Below, piece by piece: positions 8,388 to 16,837 of a DNA stretch of 64,000 nt. Within the stretch, counting starts at the first letter, position 1, and each line of letters begins with the position of its first letter. The translations under genes were made by a program, and so were the position numbers. A model generated the notes under the pieces. It had not been told where the DNA came from, did no database searches, and was given only the letters and a program-made list of their open reading frames with translations. Location: NCBI RefSeq assembly GCF_014873495.1, contig NZ_JADBGF010000001.1, positions 7,502,001 through 7,566,000 on the forward strand, given 5' to 3'. The DNA is from Streptomyces stelliscabiei (lineage in GTDB: Bacteria; Actinomycetota; Actinomycetes; Streptomycetales; Streptomycetaceae).

Positions 8388-10010
8388 ATGCCCCCCACGC
8401 TCGCCTCGCTCGTCCATCACTCCACGCTCAAGCTGACCGTGCGGGCGGGCGAGGACCGCCTGGACGTACCGGTGCGCTGGGCGCACGCCAGTGAGCTGGC
8501 CGACCCCGTGCCGTACATGGAGGGCGGGGAGCTGCTGCTGATCACCGCGCTGAAGCTGGACGCGGAGGACCAGGAGGCGATGCGGCGCTATGTACGGCGG
8601 CTGGTGGGCGCCGGGGTCGTCGGGCTCGGCTTCGCCGTCGGGGTGCACTACGAGGAGATCCCCGAGGCGCTCGTCGTGGCGGCCGAGGGGGAGGGGCTGC
8701 CTCTGCTCGAAGTGCCCCGGCGTACGCCCTTCCTCGCCATCAGCAAGGCCGTATCGGCCGCCATCGCCGCCGAGCAGTACCGGGCGGTCACGGCGGGGTT
8801 CGCCGCCCAGCGGGAACTCACCCGGCAGGCGTTGACCGACGGCCCCGAAGGGCTGCTCGGCGCGCTCGCCGGGCAGGTCGACGGGTGGGCCGCCCTGTAC
8901 GACGCCTCCGGCGCGGTCGTCGCGGTGGCGCCCGAGTGGGCGGAGCGGCGGGCCGGCCGGCTCACCACCGACGTCGAACGGCTCCGCGACCGGCCCGCGC
9001 CGGCCAGCGCGGTCGTCGGCGGCGAGGACCGCGTCGAACTGCACTCCCTCGGCAGCGGGCGCCGGGCCCGTGCCGCCCTCGCCGTCGGGACGGCGGCGGC
9101 CCTCGGCACGGCCGAGCGGTACGCGGTCCACTCCGCGATCGCCCTGCTGACCCTCACCACGGAGCGGTCGCGTCCGCTGCATGCCGCAGAGCAGCGGATC
9201 AGCGCGGCGGTGCTGCGGATGCTGCTGGCCGGTGAGTGCGACCATGCGCGCGCCGTCGCCGGGGATCTGTACGGGGGGCTGCTGGACGCGCCCTTCCGGC
9301 TGATCCTCGCGGAGTCCGCCTCGTCGTCATTCGCCACCGGCCCGGGGGGTGATCTGCTCGGACAGCTCGTCGAGGTCGTGGAGGCGGCCGCCGCGCGGGC
9401 CGGGGAGGCGGTGCTCGTCGTGCCCGACGGGGAGCGGCTGGTGGTGCTCGCCGTGGACGGGGGTGCGGCGGTGGCCGCGTGCGGGGCGTTCGCGGTGGAG
9501 CTGGAGACGGCGCGGGCGGCGGGGCGGGAACCGGTGTCCGGGGGCGGCTCCGTCCCTGTCCTCGTTTCCGCCGAGGAGGAGGAACTCGTCGTCGGGCTGT
9601 CCGCGCCCGCCGGGCCGATCGCGGCCGCCGCCGCGTACAAGCAGGCCGAGCAGGCGCTGTCCGTGGCCCGCAGGCGGGGGCGCTGTCTCGTCGAGCACGA
9701 GGAGCTGGCGGCGGGGTCCGTGTTGCCGTTGCTGGGTGACGATGCGGTGCGGGCGTTCGCGGACAGTCTGCTGCGGCCGCTTCGTGAGCACGACGCGACC
9801 GGGCGGGGGGATCTTGTCGCTTCGCTGCGGGCGTGGTTGTCGCGGCATGGGCAGTGGGATGCGGCTGCCGCGGATCTGGGGGTGCACCGGCATACGTTGC
9901 GCTATCGGATGCGGCGGGTGGAGGAGATCGTGGGGCGGTCGCTCGATGATCCCGATGTGCGGATGGAGTTGTGGCTGGCGTTGAAGGCGACCGCTGCCGC
10001 GGGGGAGTGA
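8388..10010 (+). CDS. PucR-family transcriptional regulator
   Basis: This 540-residue protein has the PucR architecture. The N-terminal sensory PucR domain (about residues 5–125) includes RWAHASELADPVPYMEGGELLLITAL and GLGFAVGVHYEEIPEALV. A central GGDEF-like/CdaR region follows, and a C-terminal helix-turn-helix domain (about 480–538) reads WDAAAADLGVHRHTLRYRMRRVEE. The family controls purine, amine and amino-acid catabolism and usually senses a pathway metabolite. ATG 8388 follows GAAGG. It lies between gabT and an aldehyde dehydrogenase gene, so it probably regulates this amine/GABA cluster. PucR-type regulators have been implicated in polyamine use in Streptomyces coelicolor; direct equivalence is not shown here. 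Confidence 0.88.
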   Translation: MPPTLASLVHHSTLKLTVRAGEDRLDVPVRWAHASELADPVPYMEGGELLLITALKLDAEDQEAMRRYVRRLVGAGVVGLGFAVGVHYEEIPEALVVAAEGEGLPLLEVPRRTPFLAISKAVSAAIAAEQYRAVTAGFAAQRELTRQALTDGPEGLLGALAGQVDGWAALYDASGAVVAVAPEWAERRAGRLTTDVERLRDRPAPASAVVGGEDRVELHSLGSGRRARAALAVGTAAALGTAERYAVHSAIALLTLTTERSRPLHAAEQRISAAVLRMLLAGECDHARAVAGDLYGGLLDAPFRLILAESASSSFATGPGGDLLGQLVEVVEAAAARAGEAVLVVPDGERLVVLAVDGGAAVAACGAFAVELETARAAGREPVSGGGSVPVLVSAEEEELVVGLSAPAGPIAAAAAYKQAEQALSVARRRGRCLVEHEELAAGSVLPLLGDDAVRAFADSLLRPLREHDATGRGDLVASLRAWLSRHGQWDAAAADLGVHRHTLRYRMRRVEEIVGRSLDDPDVRMELWLALKATAAAGE

Positions 10011-10109
10011 GGCGTACTTTTCCGCCCCCGCCGCCCCTACCCGTCCCTTCCCAGGGGCTGCGCCCCTTCGACCCCCGGCCGCGGGTCCGGTGGGGGCTTC
10101 TCGCGCAGT

Positions 10110-10142
10110 TCCCCGCGCCCCTGCTTTGCAGGGGCGCGGGGA
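10110..10142 (+). terminator. Terminator of the PucR gene, built from a dispersed repeat
   Basis: TCCCCGCGCCCCTG (10110–10123) pairs perfectly over 14 bp with 10129–10142. The left arm with its flank (10101–10122) is an inverted copy of the intergenic repeat whose core is GGGGCGCGGGGAACTGCGCG; the right arm is a partial direct copy. It is about 100 bp past the PucR stop codon. Confidence 0.65.
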
Positions 10143-10285
10143 CACCCCACCCTGCCCCCACCCCTCCAATCCGGCGCACCCCTCAGCTGTAGTCATACGT
10201 GCCGGACAAGCGCCCCCTCGCCGTCCCGGCTCTACCGTGGAGCCGGAAGACGACATGTGTACCCACCGAAGGGCCGGGAACGACT

Positions 10286-11737
10286 ATGACCGCCACTACC
10301 GCCTTCTGGCTCGCCGGCCGTCGGGCCACCGGTGAGACCACGTTCGATGTGACGTCGCCCTGGGACGGCCGCCTGGTCGCAGCGGTGAGCGTGCCGACGG
10401 ACGAGCAGGTCGAAGAGGCCGTGGCCGCCGCGTACGCCGTACGGGACGAGTTCGCGGCGACGCCCGCGCACGTGCGGGCCGCCGTGCTCGACCACGTCAG
10501 CAGGAGTCTCGTCGAGCGGACCGAGGAGATCGCGCAGCTGATCTCCGCCGAGAACGGCAAGCCGATCAAGTGGGCGCGCGGCGAGGTCGGCCGTGCGGTC
10601 TCGGTGTTCCGGTTCGCGGCCGAGGAGGCCCGGCGGTTCAACGGCGGCGAGGCGCAGCGGCTCGACACCGACCTGGGCGGACAGGGCCGCCTCGCCCTCA
10701 CGCGCCGCTTCCCCAAGGGCGTCGTCCTCGGGATCGCGCCCTTCAACTTCCCGCTCAACCTCTGCGCCCACAAGATCGCCCCGGCGATCGCGGCCGGTGT
10801 GCCGATCATCCTGAAGCCCGCCCCGGCGACGCCCCTGTCCGGGCTGATCATCGGTGAGCTGCTCGCGGACGCGGCGACCGCGCTGCCCGCCGGTTCCTGG
10901 AGCATCCTGCCGGTCGCGAACGACCGTATGCCCGCCCTCGTCCAGGACGAGCGGCTGCCCGTGATCTCCTTCACCGGGTCCGAGAAGGTCGGCTACGCGA
11001 TCATGGACTCGGCGCCGCGCAAGTACTGCACCCTGGAGCTGGGCGGCAACGGCGCGGCGGTCGTGCTCGCCGACTACGCGAGCGACGAGGACCTCGACTG
11101 GGCCGCCGGCCGCATCGCGACCTTCTCGAACTACCAGGGCGGCCAGTCCTGCATCTCCGTGCAGCGGGTGATCGCGGACGCCTCCGTGTACGACCGGCTG
11201 CTGCCGAGGATCGTCGCCGCGGTCGAGGCGCAGGTGACCGGCGACCCGTCCGACGGCGCGACCGACGTGGGGCCGCTGGTCAGCGAGGACGCCGCCAAGC
11301 GGGTCGAGGCATGGGTGCGGGAGGCGGTCGACGCCGGCGCCACGCTGCTCACCGGCGGCAAGCGCGACGGCGCCTCGTACGCGCCGACCGTCCTCACCGA
11401 CGTGCCCGCCGACGTGAGCGTCTCCTGCGAGGAGGTCTTCGGGCCCGTCCTCACCGTACGGAAGGCGGAGGGGGAGGCCGCGGCCTTCGCCGCCGTCAAC
11501 GACTCCAAGTACGGCCTCCAGGCGGGCGTCTTCACCCACGACCTGCAGACCGCCTTCCGCGCCCACCGGACCCTGGAGGTCGGCGGCGTGGTCATCGGTG
11601 ACGTGCCGTCCTACCGCGCCGACCAGATGCCCTACGGCGGGGTGAAGCAGTCCGGTGTCGGGCGGGAGGGTGTGCGCTTCGCCATGGACGACTACACCTA
11701 CGAGCGGGTGATGGTGCTGACGGGGCTCCAGCTCTGA
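10286..11737 (+). CDS. NAD(P)-dependent aldehyde dehydrogenase
   Basis: This 483-residue enzyme of the ALDH superfamily oxidises an aldehyde to the acid. The general base is E251 in LELGGNG, and the catalytic nucleophile is C289 in GGQSCISVQR. The cofactor-binding region includes GIAPFNFPLNL and ITFTGSEKVG-like ISFTGSEKVG; the late motif EEVFGPVLTV is present. I start it at ATG 10286 (MTATTAFWLAGRR), where the family homology begins; the frame extends 29 residues upstream without homology-like sequence. It lies behind the PucR gene. In this cluster it could oxidise γ-aminobutyraldehyde, succinate semialdehyde or another amine-derived aldehyde; the sequence does not decide which. Confidence 0.9.
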   Translation: MTATTAFWLAGRRATGETTFDVTSPWDGRLVAAVSVPTDEQVEEAVAAAYAVRDEFAATPAHVRAAVLDHVSRSLVERTEEIAQLISAENGKPIKWARGEVGRAVSVFRFAAEEARRFNGGEAQRLDTDLGGQGRLALTRRFPKGVVLGIAPFNFPLNLCAHKIAPAIAAGVPIILKPAPATPLSGLIIGELLADAATALPAGSWSILPVANDRMPALVQDERLPVISFTGSEKVGYAIMDSAPRKYCTLELGGNGAAVVLADYASDEDLDWAAGRIATFSNYQGGQSCISVQRVIADASVYDRLLPRIVAAVEAQVTGDPSDGATDVGPLVSEDAAKRVEAWVREAVDAGATLLTGGKRDGASYAPTVLTDVPADVSVSCEEVFGPVLTVRKAEGEAAAFAAVNDSKYGLQAGVFTHDLQTAFRAHRTLEVGGVVIGDVPSYRADQMPYGGVKQSGVGREGVRFAMDDYTYERVMVLTGLQL

Positions 11738-11788
11738 GCGCCGTCGGACCGACCGCCGGCCCACAATCCCCGACCGACCCCTAGCTTG

Positions 11789-11803
11789 TGACAATCATTT
11801 TCA
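11789..11803 (+). promoter_or_regulatory. Zur-box-like palindrome (TGACAATCATTTTCA)
   Basis: The site has the 7-1-7 form of actinomycete Zur/Fur-family boxes: TGACAAT-C-ATTTTCA, with 6 of 7 arm positions complementary. It is strikingly AT-rich for its surroundings. TAGTCT at 11806–11811 could be the −10 element of a rightward promoter. It lies between two convergent genes and has no gene directly downstream; a strong hairpin starts 27 bp later. Confidence 0.55.
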
Positions 11804-11829
11804 TGTAGTCTCGGGTCAGATCCCGGGAT

Positions 11830-11871
11830 GAAGGGGCCCGGCACCGATGCCTTCCGGTGCCGGGCCCCTTC
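11830..11871. terminator. Strong bidirectional terminator
   Basis: A perfect 17-bp stem (11830–11846 with 11855–11871, arm core AAGGGGCCCGGCACCG) has an 8-nt loop. It lies between the convergent aldehyde dehydrogenase and GH3 genes and can serve both. It would also end any transcript started at the Zur-like promoter after only about 55 nt. Confidence 0.8.
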
Positions 11872-11895
11872 TGTGTGCCGGCTCGCTCCGGACCC

Positions 11896-14748
11896 TCAAC
11901 CGGAGAAGCCGACGTGCGCCAGCCTCAGTGGGCCGCGCAGCACCAGGCGGACGTCGTGCGTCCCGGCCGTCGAGACGCCGGCGCGCAGGGTCCTGTACGC
12001 GTACGGCCCCGCGGTGGGCGGGTCGAGCGTCAGGGTGGTCAGTACCGGGCCGCCCACGAGCGAGACCTCGACGCTTCCCGCCCCCGCCGCCTCCACCGTG
12101 ATCTCGGTGACGCCCGCCCCGAAGTCGCAGGCGCGGTAGAGCAGTTCACCGGGGCCGTCGTCGGCCGGTGTCACCGCGTCGCCGGACACCTTCGTGCGGT
12201 CGACGATCTCCGTGCCCCGCTCTTCGTCGAAGTCCGCCGCGCCCAGGCCGTGGGTCACGACCGGGCGCGGGGCGACCGGTGCGCCGTCGACGGTGACGGT
12301 CGTACGCAGGCGGATGTCCTCGCTGGACGTGCCCGCCAGCAGTTCGTAGGCGCCCGGCTCCAGGTGCCAGGCGCCGTGGGCCACGTCCCAGAACTCCAGT
12401 ACGGAGAGCGGGAGTCGGAAGGTCAGCTCCGTCGAGGCGCCGGGGGCGAGCGTGATCCGGCGGTGGCCGGCCAGCTCGCGGCGCGGGCGCGGGACCGACG
12501 GGCTCTCGGCACGCACGTAGAGCTGGGCGACCTCGTCGGCGGTCACCGTGCCCGTGTTGGTGACGGTGAAGGAGACCGTCAGATCGCCGTCGCCCAGCTG
12601 GGCGGTCAGGTTTCCGTACGCGAACTCCGCGTAGGACAGGCCGTGGCCGAACGGGAACAACGGGGTGCCCTCGAAGTAGAGGTACGTCTGGCGGGCGCCG
12701 ATCACGTCGTAGTCGAGGAGGCCGGGCAGGTCGGCGTCGGCCGCGTACCAGGTCTGCGGGAGGCGGCCCGCGGGGGAGACGTCACCGGCGAGGACGCGCG
12801 CCAGGGCGGTGCCCGCGGCCTGGCCGCCGTGCGCGGTCCACAGGACGGCGGGCAGGTCGGCGGGGTCGACGGCGTAGGGGTAGGCCGAGACCAGGACCAG
12901 CGCCGTGTTCGGGTTGGCGGCGCGGGCCGCGCCCAGCAGCCGTTCCTGGTGGGCGGGGAGGGCGAGGGTCGTACGGTCCTCGGTCTCGCGGCCGTTGATG
13001 TGCGGGTCGTTGCCCGCGACCACGAGGACGACGTCGGCCTCGGCCGCCACCCGTGCGACGGCGGCCTCGCCGCGCTCGGTCACGACCAGGTCGAAGATTT
13101 CCGGATTGCCGTCGGCAACCTTTACTCCGTCGGCGCCGACAGTGACGTACCGGCCGGTTCCCAGGTGCTTGAGGAGGTGCCCCTTCCCGTGGGGTTCGCA
13201 GGGCTCCAGGCGGAACGTCTCCTGGACGATCCAGCCGCCCGGCTGGTCGGCGGAGGCGCGCAGGAAGCAGTCGTCGGCGACCGAGAGATAGCGGCCGTCC
13301 GGCGCGCGCAGCGTGAGCACGTCCTCGCCCCAGTCGACGAGGGCCAGTTCGGTGCCGTCCGGGTCGGTGGTGAGCGGCGACAGATCGGTACGGCCGGCCA
13401 GGAGCGCCGGATCGAGCGCCCCCTGTGCGCCGCGCACCTCGTCGACGGCCTCGGGCGCCTCGGGGACGAACACGAACGCGCCGGTGGACTGCGCCCGCAG
13501 GCGCACCCGGTCCACGCCCTCCGCGAACGTCACGCGCTCGGCGCCGAAGCGGTCGTACAGGCCTTCGAGCGGGGTCGAGCGGTGCAGGAGGGTGCCGCTG
13601 TACCAGTCGAGCTTGCACTCGTCGGCGAGCAGACCGACGACGGCGATACGGGTGTCGGCGGCGAGGGGGAGCAGGCCGCCCTCGTTCTTCAGCAGGACCA
13701 CCGCCCCTTCCGCGGCCTCCTGGGCGAGGGCGCGGTGGGCCGGGGTGTCGAAGTCCTTGACGTCGGCGTACGGGTCGCGGCCGGCGTCGAACTCGCCCAG
13801 GCGGAAGCGGACCGAGAGCTGCCGGCGGACCGCCTCGTCGATGTCGGCCGCGGTCAGCAGGGAGCGGGCCAGGGCGCCCCGGACGCGGTCGGTCATCGTC
13901 GAACCGTCCGTGCCGTGGTCGGTGAAGCTGTCGACCCCGGCGCGCAGCGAGGCGGCCGTCGCCTCCTCGTGGGTGTCGAAGTAGTGCTCGGAGTCGACCA
14001 GGTTCGTCGGCGCCCCCGCGTCCGAGCAGACCAGCAGGGGCTCGTCGGTCCAGGTCCGCAGGTGCTCCGCCAGGTGCGGCGAGACGTGGTTGGGGCGGCC
14101 GTTGACCAGGTTGTACGCGGGCATGACGCCGGCCACCGCGCCCGCCTCGACGGTCTCGCGGAAGGCGCGCAGGTCGTACTCGTGCAGCACGCGGGGGCGG
14201 ACCGAGGACGAGGTGGTGGAGCGGTCGGTCTCGTTGTTGTGCGCCAGCCAGTGCTTGAGGACCGGGGCCGTGCGCCAGTACGTGGGGTGGTCGCCGCGCA
14301 GGCCGCGGGTGTACGCGGTCGCGATCGCCGAGGTCAGCCGTGGGTCCTCGGAGTACCCCTCCTCGTTGCGGCCCCACAGGGGGTGGCGCAGCAGATTGAC
14401 CGTCGGGGACCAGACGTTGAGGCCGACGCGGTCGTCGCGCGCCCGCATCGCGCGCACCTCGGTGGACACGGCCTCGCCCACCCGGCGCACGAGGTCCTCG
14501 TTCCAGGTCGCACCGAGGCCGACGGCCTGCGGGAACACCGTCGCGGGACCCATCCACGCCACCCCGTGCAGCGCCTCCTGGCCGGTGCGGAAGGCGGCCA
14601 CCCCGAGACGGTCGACGGCGGGCGTGAACTGGTGCAGGAACGCGATCCTCTCGTCCGGGGTGAGCCGCTGGAGCAGGTCGTCGATGCGCTTCGCGAGCGG
14701 CAACTGCGGATCGCGGAAAGGTGGCGTGGGGGTCGTCTCTGCGGTCAC
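11896..14748 (-). CDS. GH3 β-glucosidase with a fascin-like β-trefoil insertion
   Basis: This 950-residue glycoside hydrolase family 3 enzyme has no signal peptide, so it should act in the cytosol on imported oligosaccharides. The N-terminal barrel holds the nucleophile D243 in LLVCSDAGAP. The α/β domain carries LKNEGGLLPL and GNDPHINGRETEDR, and a fibronectin-III-like domain lies at the C-terminus (FTVTNTGTVTADEVAQLYV). Residues about 415–565 are an insertion with repeats such as LRAPDGRYLSVADD and LKHLGTGRYVTVGADG, typical of fascin-like β-trefoils. The start is GTG 14748 behind AAGGGAT; the frame runs 19 codons further, but these codons encode the operator palindrome, so they are regulatory DNA. 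It diverges from the importer operon. Confidence 0.92.
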   Translation of the reverse strand: MTAETTPTPPFRDPQLPLAKRIDDLLQRLTPDERIAFLHQFTPAVDRLGVAAFRTGQEALHGVAWMGPATVFPQAVGLGATWNEDLVRRVGEAVSTEVRAMRARDDRVGLNVWSPTVNLLRHPLWGRNEEGYSEDPRLTSAIATAYTRGLRGDHPTYWRTAPVLKHWLAHNNETDRSTTSSSVRPRVLHEYDLRAFRETVEAGAVAGVMPAYNLVNGRPNHVSPHLAEHLRTWTDEPLLVCSDAGAPTNLVDSEHYFDTHEEATAASLRAGVDSFTDHGTDGSTMTDRVRGALARSLLTAADIDEAVRRQLSVRFRLGEFDAGRDPYADVKDFDTPAHRALAQEAAEGAVVLLKNEGGLLPLAADTRIAVVGLLADECKLDWYSGTLLHRSTPLEGLYDRFGAERVTFAEGVDRVRLRAQSTGAFVFVPEAPEAVDEVRGAQGALDPALLAGRTDLSPLTTDPDGTELALVDWGEDVLTLRAPDGRYLSVADDCFLRASADQPGGWIVQETFRLEPCEPHGKGHLLKHLGTGRYVTVGADGVKVADGNPEIFDLVVTERGEAAVARVAAEADVVLVVAGNDPHINGRETEDRTTLALPAHQERLLGAARAANPNTALVLVSAYPYAVDPADLPAVLWTAHGGQAAGTALARVLAGDVSPAGRLPQTWYAADADLPGLLDYDVIGARQTYLYFEGTPLFPFGHGLSYAEFAYGNLTAQLGDGDLTVSFTVTNTGTVTADEVAQLYVRAESPSVPRPRRELAGHRRITLAPGASTELTFRLPLSVLEFWDVAHGAWHLEPGAYELLAGTSSEDIRLRTTVTVDGAPVAPRPVVTHGLGAADFDEERGTEIVDRTKVSGDAVTPADDGPGELLYRACDFGAGVTEITVEAAGAGSVEVSLVGGPVLTTLTLDPPTAGPYAYRTLRAGVSTAGTHDVRLVLRGPLRLAHVGFSG

Positions 14749-14784
14749 GTGGGGATCCCTTTGCGGTGGAGCGACGAGGCTCTT

Positions 14785-14798
14785 TCGAAGCGCTTCGA
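14785..14798. promoter_or_regulatory. LacI-type operator O1 (TCGAAGCGCTTCGA)
   Basis: This is a perfect 14-bp palindrome 37 bp upstream of the GH3 start codon. It lies just downstream of the −10 position of the leftward promoter and would block GH3 transcription when bound. Identical palindromes occur at 14979 and 39564. Confidence 0.8.
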
Positions 14799-14827
14799 TG
14801 CTCATTCGACGATGGGGTGGGTGTCAA
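14799..14827 (-). promoter_or_regulatory. GH3 promoter (leftward)
   Basis: Read on the minus strand, a perfect −35 hexamer TTGACA (14827–14822) is followed after 17 bp by TGAGCA (14804–14799), a weak −10. Operator O1 begins directly after it. The rest of the 377-bp GH3/importer intergenic region (14749–15125) holds the second operator, the rightward promoter and no gene. Confidence 0.5.
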
Positions 14828-14939
14828 GAGACCAAGGCGCAACAGATCCGTTTCCGCACCGTCATACAGGCCGGGAGAGCGAAGGTCGGAAGGGGCCGCT
14901 CCAGTCCTTCGCACCTCTGAGGAATCTGCGAATCGACCC

Positions 14940-14968
14940 TTGTGCACCCCCGGTCGTTCACTTAACCT
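14940..14968 (+). promoter_or_regulatory. Importer operon promoter (rightward)
   Basis: TTGTGC (14940–14945) and TAACCT (14963–14968) are spaced 17 bp. The expected start near 14975 is followed at once by operator O2. Confidence 0.5.
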
Positions 14969-14978
14969 CGCAGCAACA

Positions 14979-14992
14979 TCGAAGCGCTTCGA
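14979..14992. promoter_or_regulatory. LacI-type operator O2 (TCGAAGCGCTTCGA)
   Basis: This perfect 14-bp palindrome is identical to O1 and 194 bp from it, and lies just past the predicted start of the importer transcript. A degenerate copy (10 of 14 bases, 15000–15013) follows 21 bp later, two helical turns away. Confidence 0.8.
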
Positions 14993-15125
14993 CTGCGGAG
15001 GGAACCGCTTCGCATGCTCACCTCCCTCCGATGATCATCGCTTCTGCACAGCCAGTTCTGTTGAAGACACCGCAGCCGACGGCCACCGCCGGGTGTCCTG
15101 GTGTGCGCCATGAAGGGTTGACGCA

Positions 15126-16811
15126 ATGACGCCGAACTCCGCCACCTCCGCCGCGCCCGGCCGGAGAAGCTTTCTCGCCTCCACGGCGGTCGCCGCCGCC
15201 GTAGTGGCGGGGGGCGTGCCGCTGCTGTCCGCCTGCGGCGGCTCGCAGGAAGGCCGCAAGGAGGGCGCGACGTCGGGCAAGGACGCCAAGAAGATCCTTC
15301 CGACGTTCATCGCCTCGAACGTCGTGGCGCCCGACATCCCGTCGAAGAACGGCTCGGCGGCCGGCTTCACCAAGGCGATCCCCACGGCCGACCTGAAGAC
15401 CTCGGTCCCGAAGAAGCTGGGCAGCGGCGGCGGACTGAAGGTCATGGCGCCGTTCTGGGGGACGCCGCCGAAGGGCGACAACCCGTACTACACGGCGATG
15501 AACGAGGCTGTGGGCGTCCAGGTGACCTGGCAGAACCAGGACGGCGTCACCTACGACCAGAAGCTCGGCGCGGTCCTCGCCTCCAGCGACATCCCCGACG
15601 TGGTCGTCGTCCCCGGCTGGAACCTGATGGGCAAGATACCGAGCGCCATCAACGCCAAGTTCGCCGACCTCGGCCCGTATCTCTCCGGCGACAAGGTCAA
15701 GGCGTACCCGAACCTCGCGGCCGTGCCCAGCGAGGCCTGGCAGCGCGGCATCTTCGGCGGCCAGCTGCGCGCGGTCCCGATGCCGGCCTCGTACGTCACG
15801 GACATCGCGCCCATGTACCGCCGGGACATCTTCGACAAGAAGGGCTACACCGTCCCCACCAGCCCCGACGAGTTCCTGTCCTGGGCGAAGGAGGCCACCG
15901 ACGCCAAGTCGAAGGTGTGGGCCTGCGACGACATGAAGTGGTCGGCGTTCAACTTCTACGGTGTCTTCCCCGGCAGCGACAAGGCGCTGTGGTGGAACAC
16001 GGTCGACGGCAAGCTGGTCAACCGCGTCGAGACCGAGGAGTACCTCGAAGCCCTGGAATGGGTCCGCAAGCTCTACGCGGCCCGTGTCGTCCATCCGGAC
16101 GCGGTCTCCGGCAAGGCGGGCGGCAACTCCCGGAACCGGTTCACCGCCGGTGAGTCGCTGGTCTTCAACGACAACATCTCCGCCTGGTGGGGCTCGGTCT
16201 CCGAACAGGCCACCCAGAAGAGCGACTTCGACATGGCCGCGTTCGACATCTTCGGCCCCGACGGCGGTGACCCCACCCTGTGGGCGGTGCAGCCCGCCAA
16301 CATCTTCACCTTCGTCAGCAAGAAGGCGTCCGCGCAGCAGATCAAGGACTTCCTGGCCCTCTGCAACTACTGCGCCGCGCCCTACGGCACCAAGGAGTTC
16401 ATGCTCACCTCCTACGGCGTCGAGGGCACGGACTACGACACGAAGAAGGGCCTGCCGGTCAAGTCCACGACGGGCGTCAACGAGGTCAACGGCGCCTACG
16501 ACTACACCGGCAACCCCGCCCCGTACGTCGCCTACCCCGACTTCCCCGAGGTCACCAAGGGCATCGTCGAGTGGCAGCAGCGCATGGGCGCCTTCACCAA
16601 GAAGACCTCCTTCTTCGGGCTGACCGTCACCGAGCCCAACCGCTGGGCCAACCTCGCCGACAACTTCGAGCAGTTGGAGGACGACGTCGTGCGCGGGCGC
16701 AAGAAGATCAGTGACGTCCAGCAGGCGGTGTCCGACTGGAAGAGCAAGGGCGGCGACGACCTGCGGGACTGGTACAAGAAGCTGCTCGACGACACCGGTT
16801 CGGCGAACTGA
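15126..16811 (+). CDS. CUT1 ABC transporter, extracellular sugar-binding lipoprotein (LplA-like)
   Basis: This is a 561-residue binding protein. Its N-terminus combines a Tat motif (RRSFLAS) with a lipobox (LSAC, Cys37), so the mature protein should be a lipid-anchored outer-surface receptor exported folded. The size is above that of ordinary maltose-type binding proteins (about 430) and matches the LplA/YtcQ group that handles larger oligosaccharides. Two permease genes follow within 30 bp. The upstream operators and the GH3, GH74, GH42 and GH12 genes around it make xyloglucan oligosaccharides the likeliest ligand; that is inference. ATG 15126 lies behind AAGGG. Confidence 0.9.
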   Translation: MTPNSATSAAPGRRSFLASTAVAAAVVAGGVPLLSACGGSQEGRKEGATSGKDAKKILPTFIASNVVAPDIPSKNGSAAGFTKAIPTADLKTSVPKKLGSGGGLKVMAPFWGTPPKGDNPYYTAMNEAVGVQVTWQNQDGVTYDQKLGAVLASSDIPDVVVVPGWNLMGKIPSAINAKFADLGPYLSGDKVKAYPNLAAVPSEAWQRGIFGGQLRAVPMPASYVTDIAPMYRRDIFDKKGYTVPTSPDEFLSWAKEATDAKSKVWACDDMKWSAFNFYGVFPGSDKALWWNTVDGKLVNRVETEEYLEALEWVRKLYAARVVHPDAVSGKAGGNSRNRFTAGESLVFNDNISAWWGSVSEQATQKSDFDMAAFDIFGPDGGDPTLWAVQPANIFTFVSKKASAQQIKDFLALCNYCAAPYGTKEFMLTSYGVEGTDYDTKKGLPVKSTTGVNEVNGAYDYTGNPAPYVAYPDFPEVTKGIVEWQQRMGAFTKKTSFFGLTVTEPNRWANLADNFEQLEDDVVRGRKKISDVQQAVSDWKSKGGDDLRDWYKKLLDDTGSAN

Positions 16812-16837
16812 CCCGGGGCCGAGGCGAGGAGAAGGCC

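Noticed and set aside
11828..12139. Short plus-strand frame downstream of the Zur-like box as its target gene
   Set aside because: It begins inside the terminator hairpin, has no ribosome site, and is antisense to the 3' end of the GH3 gene, with Arg/Pro/Ser-rich shadow composition.
14749..14805. Nineteen extra N-terminal codons for the GH3 enzyme (MSIEALRKS…)
   Set aside because: These codons are formed by operator O1 and the spacer; GTG 14748 has the ribosome site AAGGGAT.
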